From Streptomyces sp. WAC05374 (GTDB taxonomy: Bacteria; Actinomycetota; Actinomycetes; Streptomycetales; Streptomycetaceae): a DNA stretch of 64,000 nucleotides. The translations under genes and the position numbers were made by a program. The stretch spans positions 248,001-312,000 of the forward strand of contig NZ_SMNQ01000002.1 of assembly GCF_004353505.1 (NCBI RefSeq). The letters run 5' to 3'. The stretch's first letter is position 1. Each line of letters opens with the position of its first letter. Under the pieces are notes generated by a model. It did no database searches and had not been told where the DNA came from. It saw only the letters and a list, made by a program, of their open reading frames with translations. Positions 21,117 to 31,358 of this stretch are shown here, piece after piece.

Positions 21117-21829
21117 AACAGGGCGCCGAGCCCGTAGGTGAGGGCGGCGGCCGCCCCGCCCAGCGCGAGCTGGCGCAGTCCGCTGTACCACCAGGTACGG
21201 GCGGTCACCCGGGCCACCAGGGCGCCGCACGCGAACAGGCCGGCGAGCGCGAGCAGTACGGCGGGCCACAGTGCCGTGGCACCCAGGAGGTACGGCAGCA
21301 CCGGCAGCAGCGCGCCGAGCGCGAACGACCCGAAGGACGAGACGGCGGCCACCACCGGCGAGGGCAGGTCGTCCGGGTCGATCCCGAGCTCCTCGCGGGC
21401 GTGGATCTCCAGCGCCTGCTCCGGGTCCCTCGAAAGCTGCATGGCGACCTCGCGGGCCAGCGCCGGCTCGACGCCCCGCGCCACGTACAGCGCGGCCAGC
21501 TCCTCCATCTCGTCCACCGGGTGCTTGCGCAACTGGTGGCGCTCCACGTCCAGTTCCGCCTGGACCAGCTCACGCTGCGAGGCCACGGAGGTGTACTCGC
21601 CGGCGGCCATGGAGAACGCTCCGGCCGCGAGCCCGGCCAGACCCGTGATCACGATGGTCTGCTGGGACACCGCGCCACCGGCCACGCCGGTCATGAGGGC
21701 GAGGTTGGACACGAGACCGTCCATCGCGCCGAAGACCGCCGGGCGGAGCCAGCCGCCGTTCACGTCACGGTGCGTGTGGTTGTCGCGGTGCGCCTCGTGA
21801 AGCGTCGCCTCGGTCTCGATGATGGACAC
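21101..21829 (-). CDS. VIT1/CCC1-family Fe/Mn transporter
   Basis: The product has 242 residues from the GTG at 21829, with GGGGAG just upstream. The family moves Fe2+ or Mn2+ (into vacuoles in yeast and plants, out of the cytoplasm in bacteria). Visible features are the first helix AVFGAMDGLVSNLALMTGV with its conserved Asp, the GAFSMAAGEYTSVASQ segment, and the acidic cytoplasmic metal-binding region (ELDVERHQL...DEMEELAALY) between helices 2 and 3. Two or three further helices follow near the C-terminus. An AT-richer stretch upstream (about 21935-21955) weakly resembles an iron box. The gene stands alone on the minus strand, divergent from the ADP-ribosylglycohydrolase operon. Confidence 0.88.
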   Translation of the reverse strand: MSIIETEATLHEAHRDNHTHRDVNGGWLRPAVFGAMDGLVSNLALMTGVAGGAVSQQTIVITGLAGLAAGAFSMAAGEYTSVASQRELVQAELDVERHQLRKHPVDEMEELAALYVARGVEPALAREVAMQLSRDPEQALEIHAREELGIDPDDLPSPVVAAVSSFGSFALGALLPVLPYLLGATALWPAVLLALAGLFACGALVARVTARTWWYSGLRQLALGGAAAALTYGLGALFGAAL

Positions 21830-22036
21830 GGTTCTCCCCTTGAATGCGTGCGTACAGCAGCGGGGCGGGTGCTGTACTCCCGCTCCCCCCAACACCTTCG
21901 AAACTACGCGCGATGTAAGGGGCGCGCCAGCAAGGCAGGCTTTACTTAGTAAGGGGTGCCTGGGTGCTGGGGCACCCGGGTGAAGCTGCCCTCGCGCGGA
22001 CACGCCGCCACGTCGGCGTGGCACAGATCCAGGAAT

Positions 22037-22236
22037 GGACCGGTGACCGGACCGCCGGGTCCGTGACCGGACCGGTGAACGGGTCGGAGAACGGACCGGT
22101 GACCGGGTCGGTGACTGGACCGGTGACCGGACCGGTGACTGGACCGGTGACTGGACCGGTGACCGGGTCGGTGACTGGACCGGTGACCGGGTCGGTGACC
22201 GGACCGGTGACCGGACCGGTGAACGGGTCGGTGCGC
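22037..22236. repeat. 12-bp tandem repeat array, about 16 units
   Basis: Units are variants of GGACCGGTGACC and GGGTCGGTGACT in near-perfect 12-bp phase, with one irregular 20-bp unit near 22049-22068. Each unit carries the palindrome ACCGGT or a variant, so the array can fold extensively. Because 12 is a multiple of 3, open frames encode Val-Thr-Gly-Pro repeats on both strands. Neither frame has a convincing start or joins a flanking gene in frame. It lies between the divergent VIT-family and ADP-ribosylglycohydrolase genes. Confidence 0.9.
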
Positions 22237-22252
22237 ACGGAAGGGCCACGCG

Positions 22253-23284
22253 ATGGAGTCGACGGCATGCGATCCCGCCCCCCTCGCCCCCGACGGCGGT
22301 GTGCTGCTCGACCGTGCGCGGGGAGCGCTGCTGGGACTCGCCGTCGGCGACGCGCTCGGGGCCCCCGCCGAGAACATGCGCCCCTCCGAGATCCGCCGCC
22401 GCTGGGGGCGCATCGAGGGGTTCGTCAGCGACGACCCGGCCGGCACGGACGACACCGAGTACGCGATCTTCTCCGGGCTCCTGCTGGCCCGGCACGGCTC
22501 CGCCCTGACCGTCTCACATGTCGAGAAGGCGTGGCACCGCTGGATCGCCGACCTCGACGAGGGGCCGTTCCGGGGCGCCGGCTTCAGCGAACGCGGCACC
22601 CTGGAGAACCTGAGGCGCGGCCTGGCCGCCCCCATCTCGGCCCAGCACCGGCACGCCTGGAGCGACGGGCTGGCCATGCGCGCGGCCCCCTTCGGGGTCT
22701 TCGCGGCGGGGCGCCCCGCCGAGGCGGCGCGGCTGGTGGCCATCGACGGCACGGTGAGCCACGACGGCGAGGGCATCTACGGGGGCCAGGCGGTCGCGGC
22801 GGGCGTGGCGGCCGCGATGTCGGGCGCCGGGCCCGCGTCGGTCATCGCGGCCGCCCTGTCGGTGGTGCCCATGGACTCCTGGACGGCCCGCTCGATGCGC
22901 CGCGCGGTGGTCGCGGCCCAGCGCGTCCAGCCGGACCCGCTCGTGCGGGAACGGTCGGTCCGGTCGGCGGTGGTCATCGGCGGCTATCCGTGGACGGACC
23001 TGGCCCCGGAGGCGGTCGGGCTCGCCTTCGGGGCGTTCGCCGCGGCTCGCGGCGACTTCGTCACGTCGGTGCTCACGGCCGTCAACATGGGGCGGGACGC
23101 CGACACGACCGCCGCGGTCGCGGGCGCCCTGGCCGGCGCGATGTCCGGCGCGACGGCCATCCCTCCGGACTGGGCGGCCGCCATCGGTCCCGTACGCGGG
23201 AGCTGCCTGCCCTCGATGCGCGGCTACCACGTGCTGGACATCGCGGAGCTGCTCACCCCGTACGACGATACGGAGACCCCCTGA
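22253..23284 (+). CDS. ADP-ribosylglycohydrolase family protein (copy A)
   Basis: The product has 343 residues, full length for the family. These enzymes use two Mg ions to cleave the N- or O-glycosidic bond of ADP-ribose from proteins or small molecules. Motifs are intact: [11 protein letters not shown] near the N-terminus, the metal-binding TDDTE (in [10 protein letters not shown]), and the C-terminal GRDADTTAA metal motif followed by the Gly/Ala-rich helix [11 protein letters not shown]. The ATG at 22253 follows GGAAGGG. The gene begins just after the 12-bp repeat array and its stop overlaps the next start by one base, so it heads a seven-gene operon. The true substrate is not readable from sequence. 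Confidence 0.9.
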   Translation: MESTACDPAPLAPDGGVLLDRARGALLGLAVGDALGAPAENMRPSEIRRRWGRIEGFVSDDPAGTDDTEYAIFSGLLLARHGSALTVSHVEKAWHRWIADLDEGPFRGAGFSERGTLENLRRGLAAPISAQHRHAWSDGLAMRAAPFGVFAAGRPAEAARLVAIDGTVSHDGEGIYGGQAVAAGVAAAMSGAGPASVIAAALSVVPMDSWTARSMRRAVVAAQRVQPDPLVRERSVRSAVVIGGYPWTDLAPEAVGLAFGAFAAARGDFVTSVLTAVNMGRDADTTAAVAGALAGAMSGATAIPPDWAAAIGPVRGSCLPSMRGYHVLDIAELLTPYDDTETP

Positions 23285-24792
23285 TGCGTCCCACACCCCC
23301 CACCGCCGCGGCCGCCCCGGTCGCGCCGACAGCATCCGCCGCCCCCTGGGCCCCCGCAGCCCCGGCGGCCGGCCCAGCCTCCGCCACCCCCACCGCCCCG
23401 CCACCCACGACCGGCCCGGCAGCCCCGGCAGCCCCGACCGCCCCCACCCCACCCGGCGTCCCGGCGCCCGAGGCCCTCGTCGGGGCGCGGGGCCCCGGGG
23501 ACGCGGTCACGGGCGACGCGGCCGGCCCACGGCGCACCGCCCCGGAGGGCACCGCCCCACGGGGCACCGGCGCACGGGAGGTCCGCCCACGGCGCGGCGG
23601 CCGTGGCGGGCCGAGGCGCGTCGAGGGGCTCCTCCTCGGGCTGGCCGCCGGTGACGCGGCCGGCTGGCCCGCCGCCCGGCACCGTGCCGCGCGGATGCCC
23701 GAGTGGACGCGCCGCCTCACCCGCGAACTGGACACGTTCGCCGAGCAGAACGCGACCACCACCCTCCCCGTGCCCATCGCCCTCAACCAGCCTCCCGAGC
23801 CCCTCCGCCTCGGGCCCTCCGACGACGCCGAGTGGGCGGCCTTCACCGCCGAGACGCTGCTCACCGCCGCCGGCGGGCTGTTCCACTCCCTCCCCGCCGC
23901 CCGCCGCCTGTGCGCCGCCGTCGACCTCGCCTGGAACTCCCTCGCCGCCGAGATCGCCGCCGCCGCCGACCGCGCCCCCGAGGTCGAGTCCGCCGTCCTC
24001 CCCCTCCGCGCCCGGATCTCCGTACGCGCCGGCCTCGGCAACCTCGCCACCGGGCTGCGCCCGCCCGCCACCGGCCACGACAACCCGCACTACTTCGACG
24101 ACGCGGCCTGCGTACGCGCCGCCGTCCTGGCCGTGGCCCACGCCGGCGACCCGCGCTCCGCCGCCGAACTCGCCGAGTTCGACGCCCGCTACACCCAGGA
24201 CGGCGACGGCGTGCACGGTGCCCGCGCCATGGCCGCCGCCGTGGCCGCCGCCCTCGGCGGGGCGCCGGTCGACGACGCCGTGGACGCCGCGCTCGGCCAG
24301 CTCCCGCCCGCCACCGAGATCGGCCGCAACGCCCGGCACGCCACCCGGCTCGCCCGGGCCGCCGACAGTGCCTTCGAGCTCGTCCCGCTCCTGGAGCACC
24401 AGATCGTCGACCACGTCTACAGCTACGGCATCGCCGCCGCCGAGACCGTCCCGGTCGCCCTCGCGCTCGCCACCGCCGCCCGGGGCCGGGTCACCGAGGC
24501 GGTACCGGCCGCAGCCTGCCTGTCCCGGGTGGCGGACTCGGCGCCCGCCCTCGCCGGGGCGCTGACCGGGGCGCTCAGCGGCGGCACCGGCGTGCCCGCC
24601 ACCTGGCGGGACGCCTGCCGCACGCTCGCCGGGTGCGCGCTGCCCCGTCTCGCGGGCACCGACCTCGTGGAACTCGCCGAGCGGCTCGCAGACACGGAAC
24701 TCGCCGCCCCGGGTGGACAATTCCGGCATGACGCCGAAACCCACACTCGAGGACCGGATCACCGGGAGCCTCGTCGGAGCAGCCGTCGGTGA
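23284..24792 (+). CDS. ADP-ribosylglycohydrolase-like protein (copy B), degenerate metal site
   Basis: The product has 502 residues. The first about 110 residues are low-complexity Ala/Pro/Thr. The ARH-like fold follows from VEGLLLGLAAGDAAGW. The first metal motif is SDDAE instead of TDDTE. The C-terminal motif reads SRVADSAPA where copies A and C have GRDADT or GRDCDS, so one metal-binding Asp is replaced by Val. It may be catalytically weak, have another specificity, or act as a binding partner. The ATG at 23284 overlaps the preceding TGA, and its own 3' end overlaps the next gene by about 65 nt. Confidence 0.8.
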   Translation: MRPTPPTAAAAPVAPTASAAPWAPAAPAAGPASATPTAPPPTTGPAAPAAPTAPTPPGVPAPEALVGARGPGDAVTGDAAGPRRTAPEGTAPRGTGAREVRPRRGGRGGPRRVEGLLLGLAAGDAAGWPAARHRAARMPEWTRRLTRELDTFAEQNATTTLPVPIALNQPPEPLRLGPSDDAEWAAFTAETLLTAAGGLFHSLPAARRLCAAVDLAWNSLAAEIAAAADRAPEVESAVLPLRARISVRAGLGNLATGLRPPATGHDNPHYFDDAACVRAAVLAVAHAGDPRSAAELAEFDARYTQDGDGVHGARAMAAAVAAALGGAPVDDAVDAALGQLPPATEIGRNARHATRLARAADSAFELVPLLEHQIVDHVYSYGIAAAETVPVALALATAARGRVTEAVPAAACLSRVADSAPALAGALTGALSGGTGVPATWRDACRTLAGCALPRLAGTDLVELAERLADTELAAPGGQFRHDAETHTRGPDHREPRRSSRR

Positions 24793-25890
24793 CGCGCTCG
24801 GCGGTGCGGTCGAGGGCTACGCCCCCGACCGGATCGCCGAACGCCACGGCGGCCGCGTCACCGGCATCGTCGGCCCCTGGAACGGCGACGAGTGGCGCAC
24901 CGCCCGGCCCATCGCCCCGTACCACAAGGGGGACGGGCACGTCACCGACGACACCCTCATGACCCACGCCCTGATCCGGGTGTACGACGAGGTCCGCGAC
25001 CACCTCGACGCCTACGCCGTCGCCGAGCACCTCGTACCCGACCTGATCTCCACCCCCCGCTGGATTCCGGAGCTCGAGGCCGAGGCCCTCCCCCTCCAGC
25101 GGATCTTCCTGGCCGAGAAGTGGCTGGTGACCCGCCTTCACTACGGCCACGTCGACCCGCGCGAGGCGGGCACCGGAAACATCGTCAACTGCGGTGCCGC
25201 GATGTACATGGCGCCGGTCGGCCTGGTCAACGCGGCGAACCCGTCCGCCGCGTACGCCGAGGCCCTGGACGTCGCCGGGGCCCACCAGTCCTCCTACGGG
25301 CGCGAGGCCGCGGGGGTGTTCGCGGCGGCGGTCGCCGCGGCCTGCCTCCCTGGTGCGACACCCGCCTCCGTGGTGGACGCGGCGCTCGCGCTCGCCAAGG
25401 ACGGCACCCGGTCGGCGATCGAGGCGGTGGCCGGTGTCGCGGTACGGCACACCGACTTCGAGTCCGCCCTCCGTCCCCTCCGGGACGCGGTCGCCCCCTT
25501 CGACACGGTCGGCCCCGACTACCGCTCCCCCTCCCTGGGGGCGCGCCGCCCGTCCCGGCTCCACGCCATCGAGGAACTCCCGATCGCGCTGGGCATGCTG
25601 CTGGTCGGCGAGGGCGACTACCGCCGTACGGTGCTGGGCGCCGTCAACTACGGCCGGGACTGCGACTCGACCGCCACCATGGCGGGGGCACTCGCGGGCG
25701 CCCTGCACGGGGAGGCGGCCGTCCCCGCCGACTGGGCGAAGCAGGTCGCCGAGGCCAGCCGCCTGGACCTGCACGCCCCGGCGGCGGTGCTGGCCGAGGT
25801 CGCCCACGAGGTCTTCATGCGCGACACCGCCCGCCGCCGCGCCCATGAGCGGGCGTTCGTCGCCCTCTCGCCCGCCCTCGGGGTGCCCCG

Positions 25891-25894
<4 letters not shown>
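24728..25894 (+). CDS. ADP-ribosylglycohydrolase family protein (copy C)
   Basis: The product has 388 residues from the ATG at 24728; a GTG at 24713 is an alternative start in the same frame. Catalytic motifs are complete: AVGDALGGAVEG, the metal motif VTDDTLM, and GRDCDSTATMAGALAGAL near the C-terminus. A long helical insert (HLDAYAVAEHL... RIFLAEKWLVTRLHYGHVD) distinguishes it from copy A and resembles family members found next to ribokinases. Its stop overlaps the next start (GTGA). It is probably the main active hydrolase of the operon together with copy A. Confidence 0.9.
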
Positions 25895-27336
<1,442 letters not shown>

Positions 27337-27340
<4 letters not shown>

Positions 27341-28221
27341 CCCATATCGTGGTGCTGGGCAGCACCAACATGGACCTCGTCGCCTACGTCAGCCGCGCCC
27401 CCAAGCTCGGTGAGACCGTCACGGGACGCGAGTTCCGGACGATCCCCGGAGGCAAGGGCGCCAACCAGGCCGTCGCCGCGGCCCGCGCCGGGGCGGAGGT
27501 GTCGATGATCGGCGCCGTCGGCTCCGACGAGTTCGGCACCCGGCTCCGGGCCGGTCTCGCCGGCGCCGGGATCGACACCGATCTCCTCCGCACCGCCGAC
27601 GGCCCCTCCGGCACCGCCCACATCGTCGTCGACGACGAGGGCGGCAACGCGATCGTCGTCATCCCCGGCGCCAATGGCACCGTCACCTCCCTCTCCCCCG
27701 GCGACGAGACACTCATCGCCACCGCCTACGCGCTGCTGCTCCAGCTCGAACTCCCCCTCTCCGCCGTCACCGCGGGCGCCGAAGCGGCCCGCCGCCACGG
27801 CGTCCGGACGATCCTCACCCCCGCCCCGGCGCAGCCCCTGCCCCCCGAACTACTGGCCGCGACCGACCTGCTGGTGCCCAACGAGCACGAGGCCGCGGTC
27901 CTCACCGGGCTCGCCGAGCCGCGCGCCGCCGCCGGGGAACTGCTCCGGCACGTCCCCGAGGTGGTCATCACCCTGGGCGCGGCCGGCAGCCTCTACGCCG
28001 CCCGCGGCGCCGACCCCGTCACCGTCCCCGCGCCCCGGGTGCGAGCCGTCGACACCACCGCCGCGGGCGACACCTTCGTCGGCGCGCTGGCCGTCGCGCT
28101 CGGCGAGGGCAGGCCCGTGCCCGAGGCCCTCACCTGGGCGTCCTCGGCCGCCGCACTGTCCGTCCAGCGCCCCGGCGCCACGTCCTCGATGCCGTACCGC
28201 ACGGAGATCGACGCCGTATGA
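27337..28221 (+). CDS. rbsK: Ribokinase (PfkB family)
   Basis: The product has 294 residues. It phosphorylates D-ribose (or a related sugar) at O5 with ATP. The PfkB signatures are clear: IPGGKGANQAVAAARAG near residue 40, VPNEHEAAVLTG in the middle, and DTTAAGDTFVGAL near the C-terminus with the catalytic Asp. The start follows AGGAGG and overlaps the stop of ARH copy D (ATGA); its own stop overlaps the next start (ATGA). No ribose ABC transporter or repressor is adjacent. In this operon the likely substrate is ribose or a ribosyl compound released downstream of ADP-ribosylglycohydrolase action, which is inference. Confidence 0.9.
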
Positions 28222-29411
28222 CCACCTCACCTCCCCTCCACGGACTGCGCGTCCTCGACCTCGCCACCCTGTTCGCCGGCCCCCTGGCGGCGACCATGCT
28301 GGGTGACTTCGGCGCCGACGTCATCAAAATCGAGCACCCCCGCAAGCCCGACCCGTCACGCGGTCACGGCCCCGCCAAGAACGGTGTCGGCCTCTGGTGG
28401 AAGCTGCTCGGCCGCAACAAGCGCACCATCACCCTCGACCTGTCGACCCCGGGCGGCCGCGACACCCTGCTCCGCCTCGCCGCCACCGCCGACGTGGTGG
28501 TCGAGAACTTCCGGCCCGGCACCCTGGAGAAGTGGGGCCTCGGCTGGCCGCAGCTCTCCGAGGCCAACGAGCGGCTGGTGCTGGCCCGCGTCACCGGCTT
28601 CGGCCAGTACGGCCCCTACGCCCGGCGTGCCGGCTTCGGCACGCTCGCCGAGGCCATGAGCGGCTTCGCGGCCATCACCGGCGAACCCGACGGCCCGCCC
28701 ACGCTCCCTCCCTTCGGTCTCGCCGACTCCATCGCGGCCCTGGCCACGGCCTACGCCGTGATGACCGCCCTCCACGCCCGCGCCGCCACCGGCCGCGGCC
28801 AGGTCGTCGACATGGCGATCATCGAACCGATCCTCACCGTCCTCGGCCCCCATCCGCTCTGGTACGACCAGCTCGGCTACGTCCAGCCCCGTACCGGCAA
28901 CCGCTCCCGCAACAACGCTCCCCGCAACACCTACCGCACCGCCGACGGCGCGTGGGTGGCCGTGTCGACCTCCGCGCAGTCCATCGCGGAACGCGTGATG
29001 CGCCTGGTCGGCCGCCCCGACCTGATCTCCGAGCCCTGGTTCGCCGAGGGCACCACCCGCGCCCAGCACGCGGACGTCCTCGACGAGGCGGTCGGCGGCT
29101 GGATCGCCCGGCACACCCGGGACGAGGCCATGGCGGCGTTCGAGAAGGCCGAAGCCGCGATCGCCCCGATCTACGACATCCGGGACGTCATGGCCGACCC
29201 CCAGTACCAGGCACTGGACACCGTCACCGAGGTGCCGGACCCCGAGCTCGGAGCCGTCCGTATGCAGAACGTCCTGTTCCGCCTCTCCGAGACGCCCGGT
29301 GCCATCCGCTGGACGGGACGCCCCCACGGCGCCGACACCGACGCCGTCCTCGGCGAGCTGGGGCTGACCGGCGCCGAGATCACCGCCCTGAGGTCCGAGG
29401 GCGCGCTGTGA
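28218..29411 (+). CDS. CaiB/BaiF (type III) CoA transferase
   Basis: The product has 397 residues, typical for the family. These interlocked dimers move CoA between carboxylic acids through an aspartyl intermediate. The N-terminus LHGLRVLDLATLFAGPLAAT and the GADVIKIEHP segment are diagnostic. The nucleophilic Asp is probably that in FGLADSIAAL. The C-terminal YDIRDVMADPQYQALDTV region is the usual family end. It overlaps ribokinase upstream (ATGA) and the CitE-like gene downstream (GTGA). The pairing with a CitE-like lyase suggests activation of an organic acid to its CoA thioester followed by C-C cleavage. The acid cannot be named from sequence. Confidence 0.92.
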   Translation: MTTSPPLHGLRVLDLATLFAGPLAATMLGDFGADVIKIEHPRKPDPSRGHGPAKNGVGLWWKLLGRNKRTITLDLSTPGGRDTLLRLAATADVVVENFRPGTLEKWGLGWPQLSEANERLVLARVTGFGQYGPYARRAGFGTLAEAMSGFAAITGEPDGPPTLPPFGLADSIAALATAYAVMTALHARAATGRGQVVDMAIIEPILTVLGPHPLWYDQLGYVQPRTGNRSRNNAPRNTYRTADGAWVAVSTSAQSIAERVMRLVGRPDLISEPWFAEGTTRAQHADVLDEAVGGWIARHTRDEAMAAFEKAEAAIAPIYDIRDVMADPQYQALDTVTEVPDPELGAVRMQNVLFRLSETPGAIRWTGRPHGADTDAVLGELGLTGAEITALRSEGAL

Positions 29412-30229
29412 CCTCCGATCCCTCCATCCCGCTCACCCTGCTGTACGCCCCCGGCGACCGCCCCGAGGTCGTCGCCAAGGCCCTCGCGTCCGGCGCCGAC
29501 GTGGTGATCGTCGACCTGGAGGACGCGGTGCCCCCGGACCGCAAGGCGTACGCCCTCGACGCCACCACCGACCTGCTCTCCTCGCCCCACCCCGTACCGA
29601 TCCACGTCCGCCTCCCCAGCGCGCACGACACCACGGCCATCACAGCCCTGGCCCCCCTGCCCGGCCTCGCTGCTCTGCGTGTTCCCAAGGTGACACACGG
29701 CACTGACATCCGCCGGATCGCGGCCCTCGCCCCCGGCGTCCCGCTGCACGCGCTGCTGGAATCCGCCCTGGCCATCGAGCAGGCCCACGCCATCGCCACC
29801 GCCCACCCGGCCGTCCGCGGCATCGCCATCGGCGAGGCGGACCTCCGCGCCGACCTGGGCGTACGGGACGACAGCGGCCTCGACTTCTCCCGCGGCCGGG
29901 TCGTGGTGGCCGCCCGCGCCGCGGATCTCCCCCCGCCCGCGCAGTCCGTCCATCCCGACATCCGCGACCTCGAGGGCCTCGCCGCCACCTGCGCCCACGG
30001 CCGTGCGCTGGGGTTCCTGGGCCGTGCGGCGATCCACCCCCGCCAGTTGCCGGTCATCGAGCGGGTGTACCTGCCGACCGCCGAGGAGGCCGCGGCGGCG
30101 GAGGAGATCGTCAAGGCGGCCGCCGGCGACCCCGGGGCGCTGGCCCTGCCGGACGGCCGGTTCGTCGACGCGGCGGTCGTCGCGGCCGCCCGCCGCACCC
30201 TGTCCCTCCTCCGGGCACACCGCGGATGA
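29408..30229 (+). CDS. CitE-like CoA ester lyase (HpcH/HpaI family)
   Basis: The product has 273 residues from the GTG at 29408. It has the TIM-barrel motifs of citrate-lyase beta-type enzymes: LYAPGDRPEVVAKAL, DVVIVDLEDAVPP (metal-binding Glu/Asp), HALLESALAI, and GEADLRADLG. These Mg-dependent enzymes cleave or form malyl-, citramalyl- or beta-methylmalyl-CoA-type thioesters. A C-terminal FLGRAAIHPRQLPVI is also typical. It is the last gene of the ADP-ribosylglycohydrolase operon, directly followed by a 20-bp stem terminator. With the CoA transferase it forms a two-step catabolic module. Confidence 0.9.
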   Translation: MTSDPSIPLTLLYAPGDRPEVVAKALASGADVVIVDLEDAVPPDRKAYALDATTDLLSSPHPVPIHVRLPSAHDTTAITALAPLPGLAALRVPKVTHGTDIRRIAALAPGVPLHALLESALAIEQAHAIATAHPAVRGIAIGEADLRADLGVRDDSGLDFSRGRVVVAARAADLPPPAQSVHPDIRDLEGLAATCAHGRALGFLGRAAIHPRQLPVIERVYLPTAEEAAAAEEIVKAAAGDPGALALPDGRFVDAAVVAAARRTLSLLRAHRG

Positions 30230-30231
30230 AA

Positions 30232-30275
30232 GCGAGGCGGCCGCCGGGACCCCTTGGTCCCGGCGGCCGCCTCGC
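30232..30275. terminator. 20-bp perfect stem, bidirectional terminator
   Basis: GCGAGGCGGCCGCCGGGACC pairs perfectly with its complement across the loop CCTT, between the convergent CitE-like and lgt genes. Confidence 0.9.
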
Positions 30276-30287
30276 ACCATGAACGGA

Positions 30288-31271
30288 TCAGCTCTTCTCG
30301 GCCGACTCCGGTTTCGCGCCGGCCGCCCGGCCCGCGTCCGCCGCGTCGGTCGTGCGCGCGTCCGCCTTCCGCAGGTCCGTCGTCCCCGCGTCCGTCGTCC
30401 CCGCGTCCGCCTTCCGCCCGGCCGCCTTGGCCGCGTCCGCCTTGGCCGCGTCCGCGAGCACCGCCGGCTCCACGATCTCCTCACGCCCCGGGCGCAGCCG
30501 CGACGAGACGACCATGTACACCACGGCCAGCAGGAAGACCAGGATCGCGGTCCACACGTTCAGCCGGAGGCCCAGGATGTGGTGCGCCTCGTCGACGCGC
30601 ATGTACTCGATCCAGCCGCGCCCCGCGCAGTACGCGGCGACGTACAGGGCGAACGCCCGGCCGTGGCCCAGCGTGAAGCGCCGGTCCGCCCAGATGACCA
30701 GGAGGGCCACACCGACGCACCAGAGCGACTCGTACAGGAAGGTCGGGTGGTAGAGCCCGGCCTCGCGGTTGGCGCCCTCGCTGATCCTCAGCGCCCACGG
30801 CAGGTCGGTCGGCCTGCCGTACAGCTCCTGGTTGAACCAGTTGCCCCAGCGGCCGATCGCCTGGGCGAAGGCGATGCCGGGCGCGATGGCGTCCGCGTAC
30901 GCGGGAAGCGGGATGCCCCGGCGGCGGCAGCCGATCCAGGCGCCGACCGCGCCGAGCGCGATCGCGCCCCAGATGCCGAGGCCGCCCTCCCAGATCTTGA
31001 GGGCGTCGACCCAGTTCTCACCCTCGCCGAAGTACAACTGGTAGTCGGTGACGACGTGGTAGAGCCGGCCACCGACGAGGCCGAAGGGCACCGCCCAGAC
31101 GGCGATGTCGGCCACGGTGCCGGCTTTGCCGCCCCGGGCGAGCCAGCGCTTGTTGCCGTACCAGACGGCGACGAAGACACCGATGATGATGCAGAAGGCA
31201 TAGCCGCGCAGCGGGACCGGTCCGAGGTAGAACACACCGGTCGACGGGCTGGGAATGTAGGCAAGGTCCAT
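30288..31271 (-). CDS. lgt: Prolipoprotein diacylglyceryl transferase
   Basis: The product has 327 residues. Lgt transfers diacylglycerol from phosphatidylglycerol to the lipobox Cys of prolipoproteins at the membrane. The family signature GRWGNWFNQELYGRP is present near residues 141-155, along with about seven hydrophobic helices and the RGYAFCIIIG first loop. The last about 55 residues form a charged low-complexity cytoplasmic tail of Lys/Ala/Asp/Thr repeats (KADAAKADAAK..., TTDAGTTD) longer than in typical Lgt. It lies downstream of the trp genes and a DsbA-like gene on the same strand. Confidence 0.96.
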   Translation of the reverse strand: MDLAYIPSPSTGVFYLGPVPLRGYAFCIIIGVFVAVWYGNKRWLARGGKAGTVADIAVWAVPFGLVGGRLYHVVTDYQLYFGEGENWVDALKIWEGGLGIWGAIALGAVGAWIGCRRRGIPLPAYADAIAPGIAFAQAIGRWGNWFNQELYGRPTDLPWALRISEGANREAGLYHPTFLYESLWCVGVALLVIWADRRFTLGHGRAFALYVAAYCAGRGWIEYMRVDEAHHILGLRLNVWTAILVFLLAVVYMVVSSRLRPGREEIVEPAVLADAAKADAAKAAGRKADAGTTDAGTTDLRKADARTTDAADAGRAAGAKPESAEKS

Positions 31272-31358
31272 GGCAGGACCGACGCTACCCTGCCGGGCGG
31301 GAGACGGGGCAACCCGCCCGGCAAAGAGTGCATAACAGCGCGGGGCAACCGTGCCGGC

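Noticed and set aside
20842..21141. A 99-codon Arg-rich plus-strand frame after gltB
   Set aside because: It reads straight through a 17-bp terminator-like stem and into the VIT-family gene antisense; composition is that of non-coding GC-rich DNA.
22037..22236. Tandem array considered as a CRISPR
   Set aside because: Units are 12 bp with no unique spacers and no cas genes are nearby.
21964..24792. One 942-codon plus-strand protein including the VTGP repeats
   Set aside because: The frame crosses the real ADP-ribosylglycohydrolase copy A in a different frame; only the part from the ATG at 23284 has coding character.
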